64,000 nucleotides of DNA from Enterobacter chuandaensis (GTDB taxonomy: Bacteria > Pseudomonadota > Gammaproteobacteria > Enterobacterales > Enterobacteriaceae): NCBI RefSeq assembly GCF_003594915.1, contig NZ_QZCS01000003.1, positions 186,001 through 250,000 on the forward strand. The letters are read 5' to 3'. This document shows positions 42,876 to 52,161 of the stretch, piece by piece (the stretch's first letter is position 1; each line of letters starts with the position of its first letter). The notes under the pieces were generated by a model. It had not been told where the DNA came from. It did not search any database and saw only the letters and a list, made by a program, of their open reading frames with translations. Both the position numbers and the translations under genes were made by a program.

Positions 42876-44144
42876 ATGGAAAATAAAAGCATTCCCCAAG
42901 CCACGTCGCCCCTGGCCGCGTGGCTTTCTTATCTGGAAAACCTGCACAGTAAAACCATCGATATGGGGCTTGAGCGCGTAAGCCAGGTCGCCGCGCGTCT
43001 TGACGTGCTCAAACCGGCGCCTTTCGTGTTTACCGTCGCGGGCACCAACGGTAAAGGTACGACCTGCCGCACGCTGGAATCTGTCCTGATGGCCGCGGGG
43101 TACAAAGTTGGCGTGTACAGCTCTCCCCACCTGGTCCGCTATACCGAGCGGGTTCGCGTGCAGAACACCGAGCTGGCGGAATCTGCCCATACGGCGTCGT
43201 TCGCGGCTATCGAAGCTGCGCGCGGGGAAACCTCATTAACCTATTTTGAATACGGCACCCTGTCGGCGTTGTGGCTGTTCAAACAGGCGCAGCTGGACGT
43301 GGTGATTCTTGAGGTTGGCCTCGGCGGACGTCTTGATGCCACCAATATGGTGGATGCGGACGTGGCGGTGGTCACCAGCATCGCGCTGGATCATACCGAC
43401 TGGCTGGGTCCGGATCGTGAAAGCATTGGCCGCGAGAAGGCCGGCATTTTCCGCGCGAATAAGCCCGCCGTGGTCGGCGAGCCAGACATGCCGCACACCA
43501 TCGCTGATGTAGCAAACGAGAAGGGCGCTCAGTTGCTGCGCCGCGGCGTTGACTGGCAGTATGAGGTGCAGAACAACGGCTGGCGCTTCAGCGATGCGCA
43601 GGGCGCGCTGGACAACCTGCCGCTGCCGCAGGTACCGCAGCCGAATGCGGCAACCGCGCTCGCGGCACTGCGCGCCAGCGGATTAACGATAAGCGAGCAG
43701 GCGATCCGCGACGGCATTCAGAATGCGCTGCTGCCGGGTCGTTTCCAGATTGTCAGCGAGTCACCGCGTCTGATTCTCGACGTGGCGCACAACCCGCATG
43801 CGGCGGCGTATCTCGCAGGACGTCTCAAATCATTACCAAAAACCGGGCGCGTGCTGGCGGTTATCGGTATGCTTCATGATAAAGATATCGGTGGAACGCT
43901 GGCCTGCATGGAGAGTGTGGTCGATAGCTGGTATTGTGCTCCTCTGGAGGGGCCGCGCGGCGCGACGGCTGAGCAGTTGATGGAACATCTCGGCAAAGGC
44001 GCAATCTACAGTAGCGTGGCGCAGGCCTGGCAGGCCGCGATGGCGGAGGCTAAACCAGAAGATACCGTGCTGGTGTGTGGCTCTTTCCACACGGTGGCAC
44101 ATGTCATGGAAGTGATGGACGCGGGGAGAACCGGTGGCGAGTAA
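42876..44144 (+). CDS. folC: Dihydrofolate synthase / folylpolyglutamate synthase
   Basis: Adds glutamate to dihydropteroate and then to folates. The 422 aa have the Mur-ligase-type P loop VAGTNGKGTTCRTLES near residue 50, the EVGLGGRLDATN motif and the ILDVAHNPHAA motif. Its end overlaps the GTG start of dedD by 11 nt. Order accD-folC-dedD-cvpA-purF matches E. coli. Confidence 0.96.
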   Translation: MENKSIPQATSPLAAWLSYLENLHSKTIDMGLERVSQVAARLDVLKPAPFVFTVAGTNGKGTTCRTLESVLMAAGYKVGVYSSPHLVRYTERVRVQNTELAESAHTASFAAIEAARGETSLTYFEYGTLSALWLFKQAQLDVVILEVGLGGRLDATNMVDADVAVVTSIALDHTDWLGPDRESIGREKAGIFRANKPAVVGEPDMPHTIADVANEKGAQLLRRGVDWQYEVQNNGWRFSDAQGALDNLPLPQVPQPNAATALAALRASGLTISEQAIRDGIQNALLPGRFQIVSESPRLILDVAHNPHAAAYLAGRLKSLPKTGRVLAVIGMLHDKDIGGTLACMESVVDSWYCAPLEGPRGATAEQLMEHLGKGAIYSSVAQAWQAAMAEAKPEDTVLVCGSFHTVAHVMEVMDAGRTGGE

Positions 44145-44850
44145 GTTTCAGAACCGTTTAACAGGAACCATTGTGCTGGTCGCGCTCGGGGTGATTATTC
44201 TTCCCGGGCTGCTCGACGGGCAGAAAAAGCATTATCAGGACGAGTTTGCAGCCATTCCGCTGGTACCGAAGCCGGGCGACCGCGATGAGCCGGATATGCT
44301 GCCTGCGGCGACGCAGGCGCTGCCTGCTCAGCCGCCTGAAGGGGCGGCGGAAGAAGTTCGCGCGGGCGATGCCGCTGCACCGTCGCTCGATCCGTCACGT
44401 CTGGCGGCGAATAACAACATCGAAATTGATCCGGTGCCGGTAGAGAAGCCTAAGCCTGTTGAAAAACCGAAGCCGGTAGAGAAACCGCAGCCGGTAGAGA
44501 AACCGCAGCCGAAACCGCAGCGTGATAAAGCGGCAGAACAGCTCGCCGCAGCGTCAGAGACGCCTCCGCCAGCAAAACCGACGCAGCAGGACGCTGCTGC
44601 CCCAACGGGCAAAGCCTACGTGGTGCAGCTCGGTGCGCTGAAAAATGCGGACAAGGTGAATGAGGTGGTGGGTAAACTGCGCAGTGCGGGATACCGTGTT
44701 TACACTTCACCTTCCACGCCGGTGCAGGGTAAAATTACCCGTATCCTCGTGGGGCCAGAAGCGTCTAAAGACAAACTGAAAGGGTCGCTGGGTGAGCTGA
44801 AGCAGATCTCCGGGTTGAGCGGTGTGGTGATGAGCTACAGCGCGAACTGA
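44134..44850 (+). CDS. dedD: SPOR-domain cell division protein DedD
   Basis: Septal-ring protein, 238 aa, with one N-terminal membrane helix (residues 10-27, TGTIVLVALGVIILPGLL), a long Pro/Lys/Glu-rich periplasmic linker and a C-terminal SPOR domain (about 165-238; AYVVQLGALKNADKVNEVV) that binds denuded peptidoglycan at the septum. The start is GTG at 44134 inside the end of folC. The linker contains tandem VEKPKP-type repeats, so its length may vary between strains. Confidence 0.94.
   Translation: MASKFQNRLTGTIVLVALGVIILPGLLDGQKKHYQDEFAAIPLVPKPGDRDEPDMLPAATQALPAQPPEGAAEEVRAGDAAAPSLDPSRLAANNNIEIDPVPVEKPKPVEKPKPVEKPQPVEKPQPKPQRDKAAEQLAAASETPPPAKPTQQDAAAPTGKAYVVQLGALKNADKVNEVVGKLRSAGYRVYTSPSTPVQGKITRILVGPEASKDKLKGSLGELKQISGLSGVVMSYSAN
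44441..44521 (+). repeat. Tandem 18-bp repeats in the dedD linker
   Basis: About four copies of an 18-bp unit encode VEKPKP or VEKPQP in a row. Units differ mainly at third positions and at the Lys/Gln codon. Such in-frame repeats can change number without breaking the gene. Confidence 0.8.
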
Positions 44851-44858
44851 TAAGATTT

Positions 44859-44884
44859 CCCCCTCACCCCAAAGGGGAGAGGGT
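44859..44884. repeat. CCCTCACCCC/GGGGAGAGGG repeat, copy 4
   Basis: CCCCTCACCCCAAAGGGGAGAGGGTG lies 9 nt after dedD. It is the imperfect half-form of the family; together with copy 5 it flanks a 44-nt unique segment. Confidence 0.75.
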
Positions 44885-44928
44885 GAAAATCGCATCGAGC
44901 GCGTTTGTATCATACTGCATCGTACAGT

Positions 44929-44965
44929 CCCCTCTCCCCTTTGGGGAGAGGGTTAGGGTGAGGGG
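44929..44965. repeat. CCCTCTCCC/GGGAGAGGG palindromic repeat, copy 5
   Basis: CCCCTCTCCCCTTTGGGGAGAGGG is followed by TTAGGGTGAGGGG. This is the complete extended form: an inner 24-bp palindrome plus a GGGTGAGGGG arm. It lies 54 nt upstream of the PurR box of cvpA. Confidence 0.85.
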
Positions 44966-45018
44966 CGTTGAACATTTTTTCAGCGCCTTTTTTATTTACG
45001 CGCGGGAAGGAAATCCCT

Positions 45019-45034
45019 ACGCAAACGTTTTCTT
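45019..45034 (+). promoter_or_regulatory. PurR operator of cvpA-purF
   Basis: ACGCAAACGTTTTCTT is a full match to the PurR box ACGCAAACGTTTNCNT. It lies about 57 nt before the cvpA ATG, next to a TTAGAAT that may be the -10 element. PurR repression of cvpA-purF is known in E. coli. Confidence 0.92.
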
Positions 45035-45090
45035 TTTCTGTTAGAATTCGCCCCGAACTGGATGACAGGGCGTTTAATCGTGGGACACAT

Positions 45091-45579
45091 ATGGTCTGGA
45101 TTGATTACGCCATCATTGCGGTGATTGGTTTTTCCTGTCTGGTTAGCCTGATCCGTGGCTTTGTTCGTGAAGCGTTATCGCTGGTAACCTGGGGTTGTGC
45201 TTTCTTTGTTGCCAGTCATTACTACACTTACCTGTCTGTCTGGTTCACGGGCTTTGAAGATGAACTGGTCCGAAATGGAATCGCCATCGCGGTGCTGTTT
45301 ATCGCGACGCTGATTGTCGGCGCTATCGTCAATTACGTGATAGGTCAGCTGGTCGAGAAAACCGGTCTGTCAGGAACGGACAGGGTGCTCGGCATCTGTT
45401 TCGGGGCGTTGCGAGGCGTGCTGATTGTGGCCGCGATCCTGTTCTTCCTGGATACCTTCACCGGGTTCTCCAAAAGTGAAGACTGGCAGAAATCGCAGCT
45501 CATTCCGGAGTTCAGCTTCATCATCAGATGGTTCTTTGACTATCTGCAAAGCTCGTCGAGTTTTTTGCCCAGGGCATAA
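45091..45579 (+). CDS. cvpA: CvpA family inner-membrane protein
   Basis: Membrane protein of 162 aa with four predicted helices (MVWIDYAIIAVIGFSCLVSL first). E. coli CvpA was found through colicin V production and supports envelope stress tolerance; its molecular role is unsettled. ATG 45091 follows GGGACACAT. It is the first gene of the PurR-controlled cvpA-purF-ubiX run. Confidence 0.94.
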   Translation: MVWIDYAIIAVIGFSCLVSLIRGFVREALSLVTWGCAFFVASHYYTYLSVWFTGFEDELVRNGIAIAVLFIATLIVGAIVNYVIGQLVEKTGLSGTDRVLGICFGALRGVLIVAAILFFLDTFTGFSKSEDWQKSQLIPEFSFIIRWFFDYLQSSSSFLPRA

Positions 45580-45612
45580 ACCCTGAGATGTGGCTTAACG
45601 AGGAAAAGACGA

Positions 45613-47130
45613 ATGTGCGGTATTGTCGGTATCGCCGGTTTCATGCCGGTAAACCAGTCGATTTATGACGCGTTAACGGTGCTTCAGCACCGTGGGCAGG
45701 ATGCTGCGGGTATCATCACCATTGATGCAAACAACTGCTTCCGTTTACGTAAGGCGAATGGCCTGGTAAACGATGTGTTTGAAGCCCGCCATATGCAGCG
45801 TCTGCAAGGTAATATGGGGATCGGTCACGTTCGTTATCCTACTGCTGGCAGTTCCAGCGCCTCTGAGGCACAGCCTTTCTACGTCAACTCACCGTATGGC
45901 ATCACGCTTGCCCATAACGGCAACCTGACCAACGCCCATGAGCTGCGTAAGAAGCTGTTCGAAGAGAAACGTCGCCACATTAACACCACCTCTGATTCTG
46001 AAATCCTGCTCAATGTGTTCGCCAGCGAGCTGGATAACTTCCGTCACTACCCGCTGGAAGCAGACAATATCTTCGCTGCCATTGCCGCGACCAACCGCCA
46101 GATCCGCGGTGCGTACGCCTGCGTGGCGATGATCATCGGTCACGGCATGGTCGCTTTCCGCGATCCAAACGGCATTCGCCCGCTGGTGCTGGGCAAGCGC
46201 GACCTCGGCGATGGCCGTACCGAATATATGGTTGCCTCTGAGAGCGTGGCGCTGGATACCCTGGGCTTCGAGTTCCTGCGCGACGTTGCGCCGGGCGAAG
46301 CGGTGTATATCACCGAGAAGGGCCAGCTGTTTACCCGCCAGTGTGCAGATAACCCGGTCAGCAACCCGTGCCTGTTCGAATACGTTTACTTTGCCCGCCC
46401 GGACTCTTTCATCGATAAGATTTCCGTCTACAGCGCGCGCGTGAATATGGGCACGAAGCTTGGCGAGAAGATTGCCCGCGAGTGGGACGATCTCGACATC
46501 GACGTGGTTATTCCTATCCCGGAAACCTCCTGCGATATCGCGCTGGAAATCGCCCGTATTCTGGACAAGCCGTACCGTCAGGGCTTCGTGAAGAACCGCT
46601 ACGTTGGCCGCACCTTTATCATGCCGGGCCAGCACCTGCGTCGTAAGTCCGTGCGCCGTAAGCTGAACGCCAACCGCGCGGAATTCCGCGATAAGAACGT
46701 TCTGCTGGTGGATGACTCCATTGTTCGCGGCACCACCTCTGAGCAAATTATTGAGATGGCGCGCGAAGCAGGGGCGAAGAAAGTCTACCTGGCGTCTGCC
46801 GCACCGGAGATTCGCTTCCCGAACGTGTACGGCATTGATATGCCAACCGCCAACGAGCTGATCGCTCACGGTCGTGAAGTGGATGAAATTCGCCAGATCA
46901 TCGGTGCCGACGGCCTGATTTTCCAGGATCTGAACGATCTCATCGACGCGGTGCGCGCCGAGAACCCGGAAATTCAGCAGTTCGAATGCTCCGTGTTTAA
47001 CGGCGTCTACGTGACGAAAGACGTTGACCAGCAGTACCTCGACTACCTTGATTCGCTGCGCAATGACGATGCGAAAGCCGTTCAGCTGCAAAACGATCTC
47101 GAAAGCCTGGAGATGCACAACGAAGGTTAA
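45613..47130 (+). CDS. purF: Amidophosphoribosyltransferase
   Basis: First committed enzyme of purine synthesis: PRPP plus glutamine to phosphoribosylamine. The 505 aa begin [10 protein letters not shown], where Cys2 is the N-terminal nucleophile of the class II glutaminase after Met removal. The PRPP-binding loop [17 protein letters not shown] lies near residue 370. GAGGAAAAGACG precedes the ATG. It is the second gene of the PurR-controlled operon. Confidence 0.98.
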   Translation: MCGIVGIAGFMPVNQSIYDALTVLQHRGQDAAGIITIDANNCFRLRKANGLVNDVFEARHMQRLQGNMGIGHVRYPTAGSSSASEAQPFYVNSPYGITLAHNGNLTNAHELRKKLFEEKRRHINTTSDSEILLNVFASELDNFRHYPLEADNIFAAIAATNRQIRGAYACVAMIIGHGMVAFRDPNGIRPLVLGKRDLGDGRTEYMVASESVALDTLGFEFLRDVAPGEAVYITEKGQLFTRQCADNPVSNPCLFEYVYFARPDSFIDKISVYSARVNMGTKLGEKIAREWDDLDIDVVIPIPETSCDIALEIARILDKPYRQGFVKNRYVGRTFIMPGQHLRRKSVRRKLNANRAEFRDKNVLLVDDSIVRGTTSEQIIEMAREAGAKKVYLASAAPEIRFPNVYGIDMPTANELIAHGREVDEIRQIIGADGLIFQDLNDLIDAVRAENPEIQQFECSVFNGVYVTKDVDQQYLDYLDSLRNDDAKAVQLQNDLESLEMHNEG

Positions 47131-47218
47131 TCTCTCTGCAGGTGAGGGCGCTCGCCCTCACTTGCAACTCCCCGCAAAATCCTGCACAGTCAGCCCAGAA
47201 TTCAGCAAGGGCGAAATC

Positions 47219-47788
47219 ATGAAACGACTCATTATAGGCATCAGCGGTGCCAGCGGCGCGATTTACGGCGTACGTCTGCTACAGGTTTTGCGTAACGTGG
47301 CAGAAGTGGAAACGCATCTGGTGATGAGCCAGGCGGCGCGGCAGACCCTCTCCCTTGAAACGGATCTCTCCCTGCGTGATGTTCAGGCACTGGCGGACGT
47401 GGTTCACGATGCGCGTGATATCGCCGCCAGCATCTCCTCAGGCTCGTTCAAAACGGCTGGTATGGTTATCCTGCCCTGTTCCATTAAAACGCTCTCCGGT
47501 ATTGTGAACAGCTATACCGACACCCTGGTGACGCGCGCGGCGGATGTGGTGTTAAAAGAACGCCGCCCGCTGGTGCTCTGCGTGCGGGAAACGCCGCTGC
47601 ATCTGGGCCATTTGCGCCTGATGACCCAGGCCGCCGAGCTGGGCGCGGTGATCATGCCGCCGGTTCCGGCGTTCTATCATCGCCCGCAGTCGCTGGACGA
47701 TGTCATTAACCAGACCGTTAACCGCGTGCTGGATCAGTTTGACATCGACCTGCCGGAAGATCTCTTCACCCGCTGGCAGGGTGCCTGA
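47219..47788 (+). CDS. ubiX: Flavin prenyltransferase UbiX
   Basis: Makes prenylated FMN, the cofactor of the UbiD decarboxylase in ubiquinone synthesis. The 189 aa start with the FMN-binding LIIGISGASGAIYGVRLL and contain the SSGSFKTAGMVILPCSIKTLSGI block. The ATG follows AAGGGCGAAATC. It lies 88 nt after purF, as in E. coli. Confidence 0.96.
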   Translation: MKRLIIGISGASGAIYGVRLLQVLRNVAEVETHLVMSQAARQTLSLETDLSLRDVQALADVVHDARDIAASISSGSFKTAGMVILPCSIKTLSGIVNSYTDTLVTRAADVVLKERRPLVLCVRETPLHLGHLRLMTQAAELGAVIMPPVPAFYHRPQSLDDVINQTVNRVLDQFDIDLPEDLFTRWQGA

Positions 47789-47793
47789 TACTG

Positions 47794-47810
47794 TGCACAA
47801 ATGCTGTGCA
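47794..47810 (+). promoter_or_regulatory. NtrC-type enhancer site upstream of argT
   Basis: TGCACAAATGCTGTGCA fits the NtrC (GlnG) consensus TGCAC-N7-GTGCA in arms and spacing. It is about 187 nt upstream of the sigma-54 promoter, a normal enhancer distance. Confidence 0.75.
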
Positions 47811-47996
47811 TGAAAAGAGACGTTGCCCTGTTTCAGGGCAATTATGCAACGGCGATCATATCCTCGACATTTAATTCGTTTTTTCCCTTTTTCTCTCTCC
47901 GGTTCGTTCGGCAGACCTGCTATCTTTCACCATTAAGGCAATATCGCAACGTTTTATTAACATATTTAACGTCGAAGTTTTGATCAGACGGCAATG

Positions 47997-48012
47997 TGGC
48001 ATAAGACCTGCA
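47997..48012 (+). promoter_or_regulatory. Sigma-54 promoter of argT
   Basis: TGGCATAAGACCTGCA matches the sigma-54 consensus TGGCAC-N5-TTGCA with two changes and correct GG-N10-GC spacing. The predicted start is near 48023. argT is a known nitrogen-regulated gene in enteric bacteria. Confidence 0.85.
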
Positions 48013-48023
48013 AGAGAAGCCTG

Positions 48024-48048
48024 CAACACAACACACAACACAATACAT
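48024..48048 (+). promoter_or_regulatory. C/A-rich leader element, probable GcvB sRNA target
   Basis: The argT leader contains a run of CAACACAACACA repeats about 30-55 nt before the ATG, directly after the predicted start. In Salmonella, GcvB represses argT by pairing its G/U-rich region with such a C/A-rich element. The gene for GcvB is not in the window. Confidence 0.65.
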
Positions 48049-48078
48049 AATAAAATCACGGTACTTGAGGGTAAATGT

Positions 48079-48861
48079 ATGAAGAAGACGGTTCTGGCTC
48101 TGTCTTTGCTGGTGGGGTTAAGTGCGGCAGCAGGTAGCTACGCAGCGCTTCCACAGACGGTTCGTATCGGTACAGACGCAACCTACGCGCCATTCTCTTC
48201 CAAGGATGCGAAAGGCGATTTCGTGGGGTTTGATATCGATCTGGGAAATGAAATGTGCAAACGTATGGAAGTGAAATGCACATGGGTGGGCAGCGACTTC
48301 GACGCGTTAATCCCGTCGCTGAAAGCCAAGAAAATCGACGCCATTATCTCTTCTCTCTCCATCACAGAAAAGCGTCAGCAGGAGATTGCCTTCTCTGACA
48401 AGCTCTACGCTGCGGATTCTCGTCTGATTGCCGCCAAGGGCTCCCCGATTCAACCGACCATCGACTCGCTGAAAGGCAAGCATGTGGGCGTGCTCCAGGG
48501 TTCGACCCAGGAAGGTTACGCGAATGCGAACTGGCGCGAGAAGGGCGTCGACGTGGTGGCTTACCAGAACCAGGATCTGATCTACTCTGACCTGGCGGCA
48601 GGCCGTCTGGATGCCGCGTTCCAGGATGAAGTCGCCGCGAGCGAAGGCTTCCTGAAGCAGCCTGCGGGTAAAGACTACGCCTTTGCGGGACCGTCCGTGA
48701 AAGACAAAAAATACTTTGGTGACGGCACCGGTATCGGCTTGCGTAAGGACGATAAAGAGCTGAAAGCCGCCTTTGACAAAGCGTTCACGGAGCTGCGCAA
48801 AGACGGTACTTACGACAAACTGGCGAAGAAATACTTCGACTTCAACGTCTACGGTGACTAA
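48079..48861 (+). CDS. argT: Lysine/arginine/ornithine-binding periplasmic protein ArgT
   Basis: Periplasmic binding protein, 260 aa, with a 22-residue signal peptide ending SYA-ALPQT. It delivers Lys, Arg and ornithine to the HisQMP permease. The [21 protein letters not shown] region and [13 protein letters not shown] are typical of the ligand-binding fold. About 70 percent of positions look shared with the next gene hisJ, showing a tandem duplication. ATG 48079 follows GAGG. Nitrogen control elements lie upstream and a stem-loop follows. Confidence 0.96.
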   Translation: MKKTVLALSLLVGLSAAAGSYAALPQTVRIGTDATYAPFSSKDAKGDFVGFDIDLGNEMCKRMEVKCTWVGSDFDALIPSLKAKKIDAIISSLSITEKRQQEIAFSDKLYAADSRLIAAKGSPIQPTIDSLKGKHVGVLQGSTQEGYANANWREKGVDVVAYQNQDLIYSDLAAGRLDAAFQDEVAASEGFLKQPAGKDYAFAGPSVKDKKYFGDGTGIGLRKDDKELKAAFDKAFTELRKDGTYDKLAKKYFDFNVYGD

Positions 48862-48879
48862 CGCACCGACGTGGTGCGT
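48861..48879 (+). terminator. Stem-loop after argT
   Basis: ACGCACC-GACGT-GGTGCGT is a perfect 7-bp stem that begins at the last base of the argT stop. No T tract follows, so it more likely slows 3' decay or causes partial termination before hisJ than acts as a full terminator. Confidence 0.55.
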
Positions 48880-48913
48880 CGCGGGTGTGGATGATTCAGT
48901 ATAGTGCAACGTG

Positions 48914-48929
48914 TGCACCATATTGGGTC
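48914..48929 (+). promoter_or_regulatory. Possible NtrC half-site between argT and hisJ
   Basis: TGCACCATATTGGGTC has a perfect TGCACC arm and a degraded TGGTGC arm. It lies 144 nt before hisJ. I found no sigma-54 promoter with correct spacing nearby, so its role is unclear. Confidence 0.35.
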
Positions 48930-49072
48930 GCCACGTGCATACTTAAGCATTTATAATGCAAAAATTCCCGTCTGGAAGGCATTATTCTTTGCCTGACAGC
49001 GGGGATTAATGGCACATTAACGCCACCCCGTCGTCGTAAAAACCGTATGAAGACAGTTTGTTGAGGACAAAT

Positions 49073-49855
49073 ATGAAAAAACTCGTGTTGTCACTATCTC
49101 TGGTACTGGCCTTTTCCAGCGCCACCGCGGCATTCGCAGCTATTCCGCAGAAAATCCGTATTGGTACCGATCCAACCTATGCCCCGTTTGAATCGAAGAA
49201 TTCAAAGGGTGAACTGGTGGGTTTTGACATCGATCTGGCTAACGAGCTGTGCAAACGCATCAAAGCGCAGTGCACCTACGTCGAAAACCCGCTGGATGCG
49301 CTGATCCCATCCCTGAAAGCCAAAAAAATCGACGTGATTATGTCCTCGCTTTCCATCACCGAGAAACGCCAGCAGGAGATTGCCTTCACCGACAAACTCT
49401 ATGCGGCCGATTCCCGTCTGGTGGTGGCTAAATCTTCTGATATTCAGCCAACGCTTGAGTCGCTGAAAGGGAAACGCGTGGGCGTGCTGCAGGGCACCAC
49501 GCAGGAAACCTACGGTAACGAACACTGGGCACCGAAGGGGATTGAAATCGTCTCCTATCAGGGTCAGGAAAATATTTACGCAGACCTGACGGCAGGCCGT
49601 ATTGATGCGGCATTCCAGGATGAAGTTGCGGCAAGCGAAGGTTTCCTGAAGCAGCCGGTAGGCAAAGATTACAAGTTCGGCGGTCCGTCCATTAAGGACG
49701 AGAAGCTCTTTGGCGTGGGCACCGGTATGGGCCTGCGTAAAGAAGACAACGAACTGCGTGAGGCGCTGAACAAAGCGTTTGCTGAAATGCGCGCTGATGG
49801 CACCTACGACAAGCTGGCGAAAAAGTACTTCGATTTTAATGTGTACGGCGGCTAA
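49073..49855 (+). CDS. hisJ: Histidine-binding periplasmic protein HisJ
   Basis: Periplasmic histidine receptor for HisQMP, 260 aa, with signal peptide ending AFA-AIPQK at residue 22. It has the same fold and length as ArgT and shares [21 protein letters not shown] and [28 protein letters not shown] 49073 follows GAGGACAAAT. The 87-nt gap to hisQ contains a strong GC stem-loop, as in other enterics, which probably sets the higher level of receptor over permease mRNA. Confidence 0.96.
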   Translation: MKKLVLSLSLVLAFSSATAAFAAIPQKIRIGTDPTYAPFESKNSKGELVGFDIDLANELCKRIKAQCTYVENPLDALIPSLKAKKIDVIMSSLSITEKRQQEIAFTDKLYAADSRLVVAKSSDIQPTLESLKGKRVGVLQGTTQETYGNEHWAPKGIEIVSYQGQENIYADLTAGRIDAAFQDEVAASEGFLKQPVGKDYKFGGPSIKDEKLFGVGTGMGLRKEDNELREALNKAFAEMRADGTYDKLAKKYFDFNVYGG

Positions 49856-49878
49856 TCGCTCCGTCAAATAACGTGCGG

Positions 49879-49899
49879 CCCCTCCCGCTGCGGGAGGGG
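49879..49899. repeat. GC-rich palindrome between hisJ and hisQ
   Basis: CCCCTCCCG-CTG-CGGGAGGGG is a perfect 9-bp stem. It resembles the CCCTCTCCC repeat family in sequence but is shorter. It may stabilise hisJ mRNA or reduce expression of hisQMP. Confidence 0.75.
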
Positions 49900-49942
49900 A
49901 TAAGACACGGTTTACCACTCACGATACGACAGGGCTCGCGGT

Positions 49943-50629
49943 ATGCTGTACGGATTTTCTGGCGTTATTTTTCAGGGCGCGCTTGTCACCCTTGAGCTGG
50001 CTATCAGCTCCGTGGTACTGGCGGTGTTGATAGGTCTGGCGGGCGCAGGGGCGAAGCTTTCGGCTAACAAACCGCTGGCGCTCATTTTCGAAGGCTATAC
50101 CACGCTCATTCGCGGCGTACCCGATCTGGTGCTGATGCTGCTTATCTTTTACGGTCTGCAGATTGCGCTGAACGCCGTAACGGACGCGATGGGCATGGGA
50201 CAAATTGATATCGACCCGATGGTGGCCGGTATTATCACCCTCGGTTTTATCTACGGTGCCTACTTCACGGAAACCTTCCGTGGCGCTTATATGGCGGTCC
50301 CCAGAGGACACATTGAAGCGGCAACCGCGTTCGGGTTTACCTCTTCACAAACGTTTCGCCGGATCATGTTCCCGGCCATGATGCGCTACGCGCTGCCGGG
50401 CATTGGTAACAACTGGCAGGTTATCCTCAAAGCGACGGCGCTGGTCTCGCTGCTCGGTCTGGAAGATGTCGTGAAAGCGACTCAACTGGCGGGCAAGAGT
50501 ACCTGGGAGCCCTTCTACTTTGCGGTGGTCTGCGGCGCGATCTATCTGGTCTTTACGACCGTCTCCAATGGTGTGCTGCTTCTGCTCGAACGTCGCTACT
50601 CCGTGGGTGTGAAGAGGGCTGACCTGTGA
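49943..50629 (+). CDS. hisQ: Histidine ABC transporter permease HisQ
   Basis: Inner-membrane permease subunit of 228 aa with five predicted helices. The EAA loop that docks HisP is visible as HIEAATAFGFTSSQTFRRIMFPAM. It pairs with HisM. The gene ends in CTGTGA, which contains the GTG start of hisM (4-nt overlap). AGGG lies 8 nt before the ATG. Confidence 0.95.
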   Translation: MLYGFSGVIFQGALVTLELAISSVVLAVLIGLAGAGAKLSANKPLALIFEGYTTLIRGVPDLVLMLLIFYGLQIALNAVTDAMGMGQIDIDPMVAGIITLGFIYGAYFTETFRGAYMAVPRGHIEAATAFGFTSSQTFRRIMFPAMMRYALPGIGNNWQVILKATALVSLLGLEDVVKATQLAGKSTWEPFYFAVVCGAIYLVFTTVSNGVLLLLERRYSVGVKRADL

Positions 50630-51342
50630 TTGAGATTATTCAGGAATACTGGAAATCCCTGCTGTGGACGGATGGCTATCGCTTTACCGGCGTGGCGATT
50701 ACGCTCTGGCTGCTGATTTCTTCCGTGGTGATGGGCGGCATTCTGGCGGTGTTTCTCGCCATCGGCCGCGTGTCGAACAATAAATTTATTCAGTTCCCGA
50801 TCTGGCTGTTTACCTATGTGTTTCGCGGCACGCCGCTGTACGTGCAGCTGCTGGTGTTCTATTCGGGGATGTATACGCTTGAGATCGTAAAAGGCACGGA
50901 AATGCTGAATGCGTTCTTCCGCAGCGGCCTGAACTGTACGGTGCTGGCGCTAACGCTCAACACTTGCGCCTATACCACCGAGATTTTCGCCGGGGCCATT
51001 CGTTCCGTGCCGCACGGTGAGATCGAGGCGGCGCGCGCCTACGGCTTCTCCTCCGTGAAGCTTTACCGCTGCATTATTCTGCCGTCGGCGCTGCGCATTG
51101 CGCTACCGGCGTACAGCAACGAAGTGATTTTGATGCTGCACTCCACCGCGCTCGCCTTTACCGCGACGGTGCCGGACCTGCTCAAAATCGCGCGCGATAT
51201 CAACTCCGCGACCTATCAGCCGTTTACCGCGTTTGGCATTGCGGCGGTGCTCTATTTAATTATCTCTTATGTTCTGATTAGCCTGTTCCGTAAGGCTGAA
51301 AAACGCTGGTTGCAGCATATAAAACCTTCTTCGACGCACTGA
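50626..51342 (+). CDS. hisM: Histidine ABC transporter permease HisM
   Basis: Second permease subunit, 238 aa. The EAA loop reads [25 protein letters not shown]. It starts with GTG at 50626, overlapping the hisQ stop, so the two permeases are made together. It is 5 nt from hisP. Confidence 0.95.
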   Translation: MIEIIQEYWKSLLWTDGYRFTGVAITLWLLISSVVMGGILAVFLAIGRVSNNKFIQFPIWLFTYVFRGTPLYVQLLVFYSGMYTLEIVKGTEMLNAFFRSGLNCTVLALTLNTCAYTTEIFAGAIRSVPHGEIEAARAYGFSSVKLYRCIILPSALRIALPAYSNEVILMLHSTALAFTATVPDLLKIARDINSATYQPFTAFGIAAVLYLIISYVLISLFRKAEKRWLQHIKPSSTH

Positions 51343-51347
51343 GAAAG

Positions 51348-52124
51348 ATGATGGCTGAGAACAAATTAAACGTTATTGATTTGCACAAACGCTACGGCGA
51401 ACATGAAGTGCTGAAAGGGGTGTCGCTGCAGGCGAATGCGGGCGACGTGATCAGTATCATCGGCTCATCCGGCTCGGGTAAAAGTACCTTCCTGCGCTGC
51501 ATTAACTTCCTCGAAAAGCCGAGCGAAGGCTCGATTGTGGTGAGCGGGCAGAACATCGATCTGGTGCGTGATAAAGACGGCCAGCTGAAGGTGGCGGATA
51601 AAAATCAGCTGCGCCTGCTGCGTACGCGCCTGACGATGGTGTTCCAGCACTTCAACCTCTGGAGCCACATGACGGTGCTGGAGAACGTGATGGAAGCGCC
51701 GGTTCAGGTTCTGGGACTGAGCAAGCAGGATGCCCGCGAACGTGCGGTGAAATATCTGGCGAAAGTGGGGATCGACGAGCTCCAGCAGATGAAGTACCCG
51801 GTGCATCTCTCCGGCGGCCAGCAGCAGCGCGTCTCCATCGCGCGCGCGCTGGCAATGGAGCCCGAGGTGCTGCTGTTCGACGAACCGACCTCCGCGTTGG
51901 ACCCGGAACTCGTTGGCGAAGTGCTGCGCATCATGCAGAAGCTGGCGGAAGAGGGCAAAACCATGGTCGTGGTGACGCACGAGATGGGCTTCGCCCGTAA
52001 CGTCTCGAACCACGTGATTTTCCTGCATCAGGGGAAAATTGAAGAGCAGGGGCACCCTGACGAGGTGTTAGCAAACCCGCAAAGCCCGCGTTTGCAGCAG
52101 TTCCTCAAGGGATCGTTGAAGTAA
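51348..52124 (+). CDS. hisP: Histidine/lysine/arginine/ornithine ABC transporter ATPase HisP
   Basis: ATPase subunit of the HisQMP2 transporter, 258 aa. Walker A is GSSGSGKS (39-46), the signature is [16 protein letters not shown], and Walker B is [14 protein letters not shown], followed by the H-loop in [10 protein letters not shown]. Start codons ATG-ATG at 51348 and 51351 are both possible. It serves both HisJ and ArgT. A palindromic repeat follows the stop. Confidence 0.96.
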   Translation: MMAENKLNVIDLHKRYGEHEVLKGVSLQANAGDVISIIGSSGSGKSTFLRCINFLEKPSEGSIVVSGQNIDLVRDKDGQLKVADKNQLRLLRTRLTMVFQHFNLWSHMTVLENVMEAPVQVLGLSKQDARERAVKYLAKVGIDELQQMKYPVHLSGGQQQRVSIARALAMEPEVLLFDEPTSALDPELVGEVLRIMQKLAEEGKTMVVVTHEMGFARNVSNHVIFLHQGKIEEQGHPDEVLANPQSPRLQQFLKGSLK

Positions 52125-52138
52125 TCTTTCGCCTTTCT

Positions 52139-52159
52139 CCCTCTCCCCTTGGGAGAGGG
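52139..52159. repeat. CCCTCTCCC/GGGAGAGGG palindromic repeat, copy 6
   Basis: CCCTCTCCCCTTGGGAGAGGG lies between convergent hisP and the GNAT gene, 15 nt after the hisP stop and ending just before the other stop. It could serve as a stem for both mRNA ends. Confidence 0.8.
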
Positions 52160-52161
52160 CC

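Noticed and set aside
45889-47118. 409-codon open frame antisense to purF
   Set aside because: It lies entirely inside the well-conserved purF gene and its translation shows no recognisable family motif. Long antisense frames are common opposite GC-rich enterobacterial genes.
49007-49024. Sigma-54-like TGGCAC sequence before hisJ
   Set aside because: The -24 part is good, but the following GC is one base too near and the -12 TTGCA is absent.
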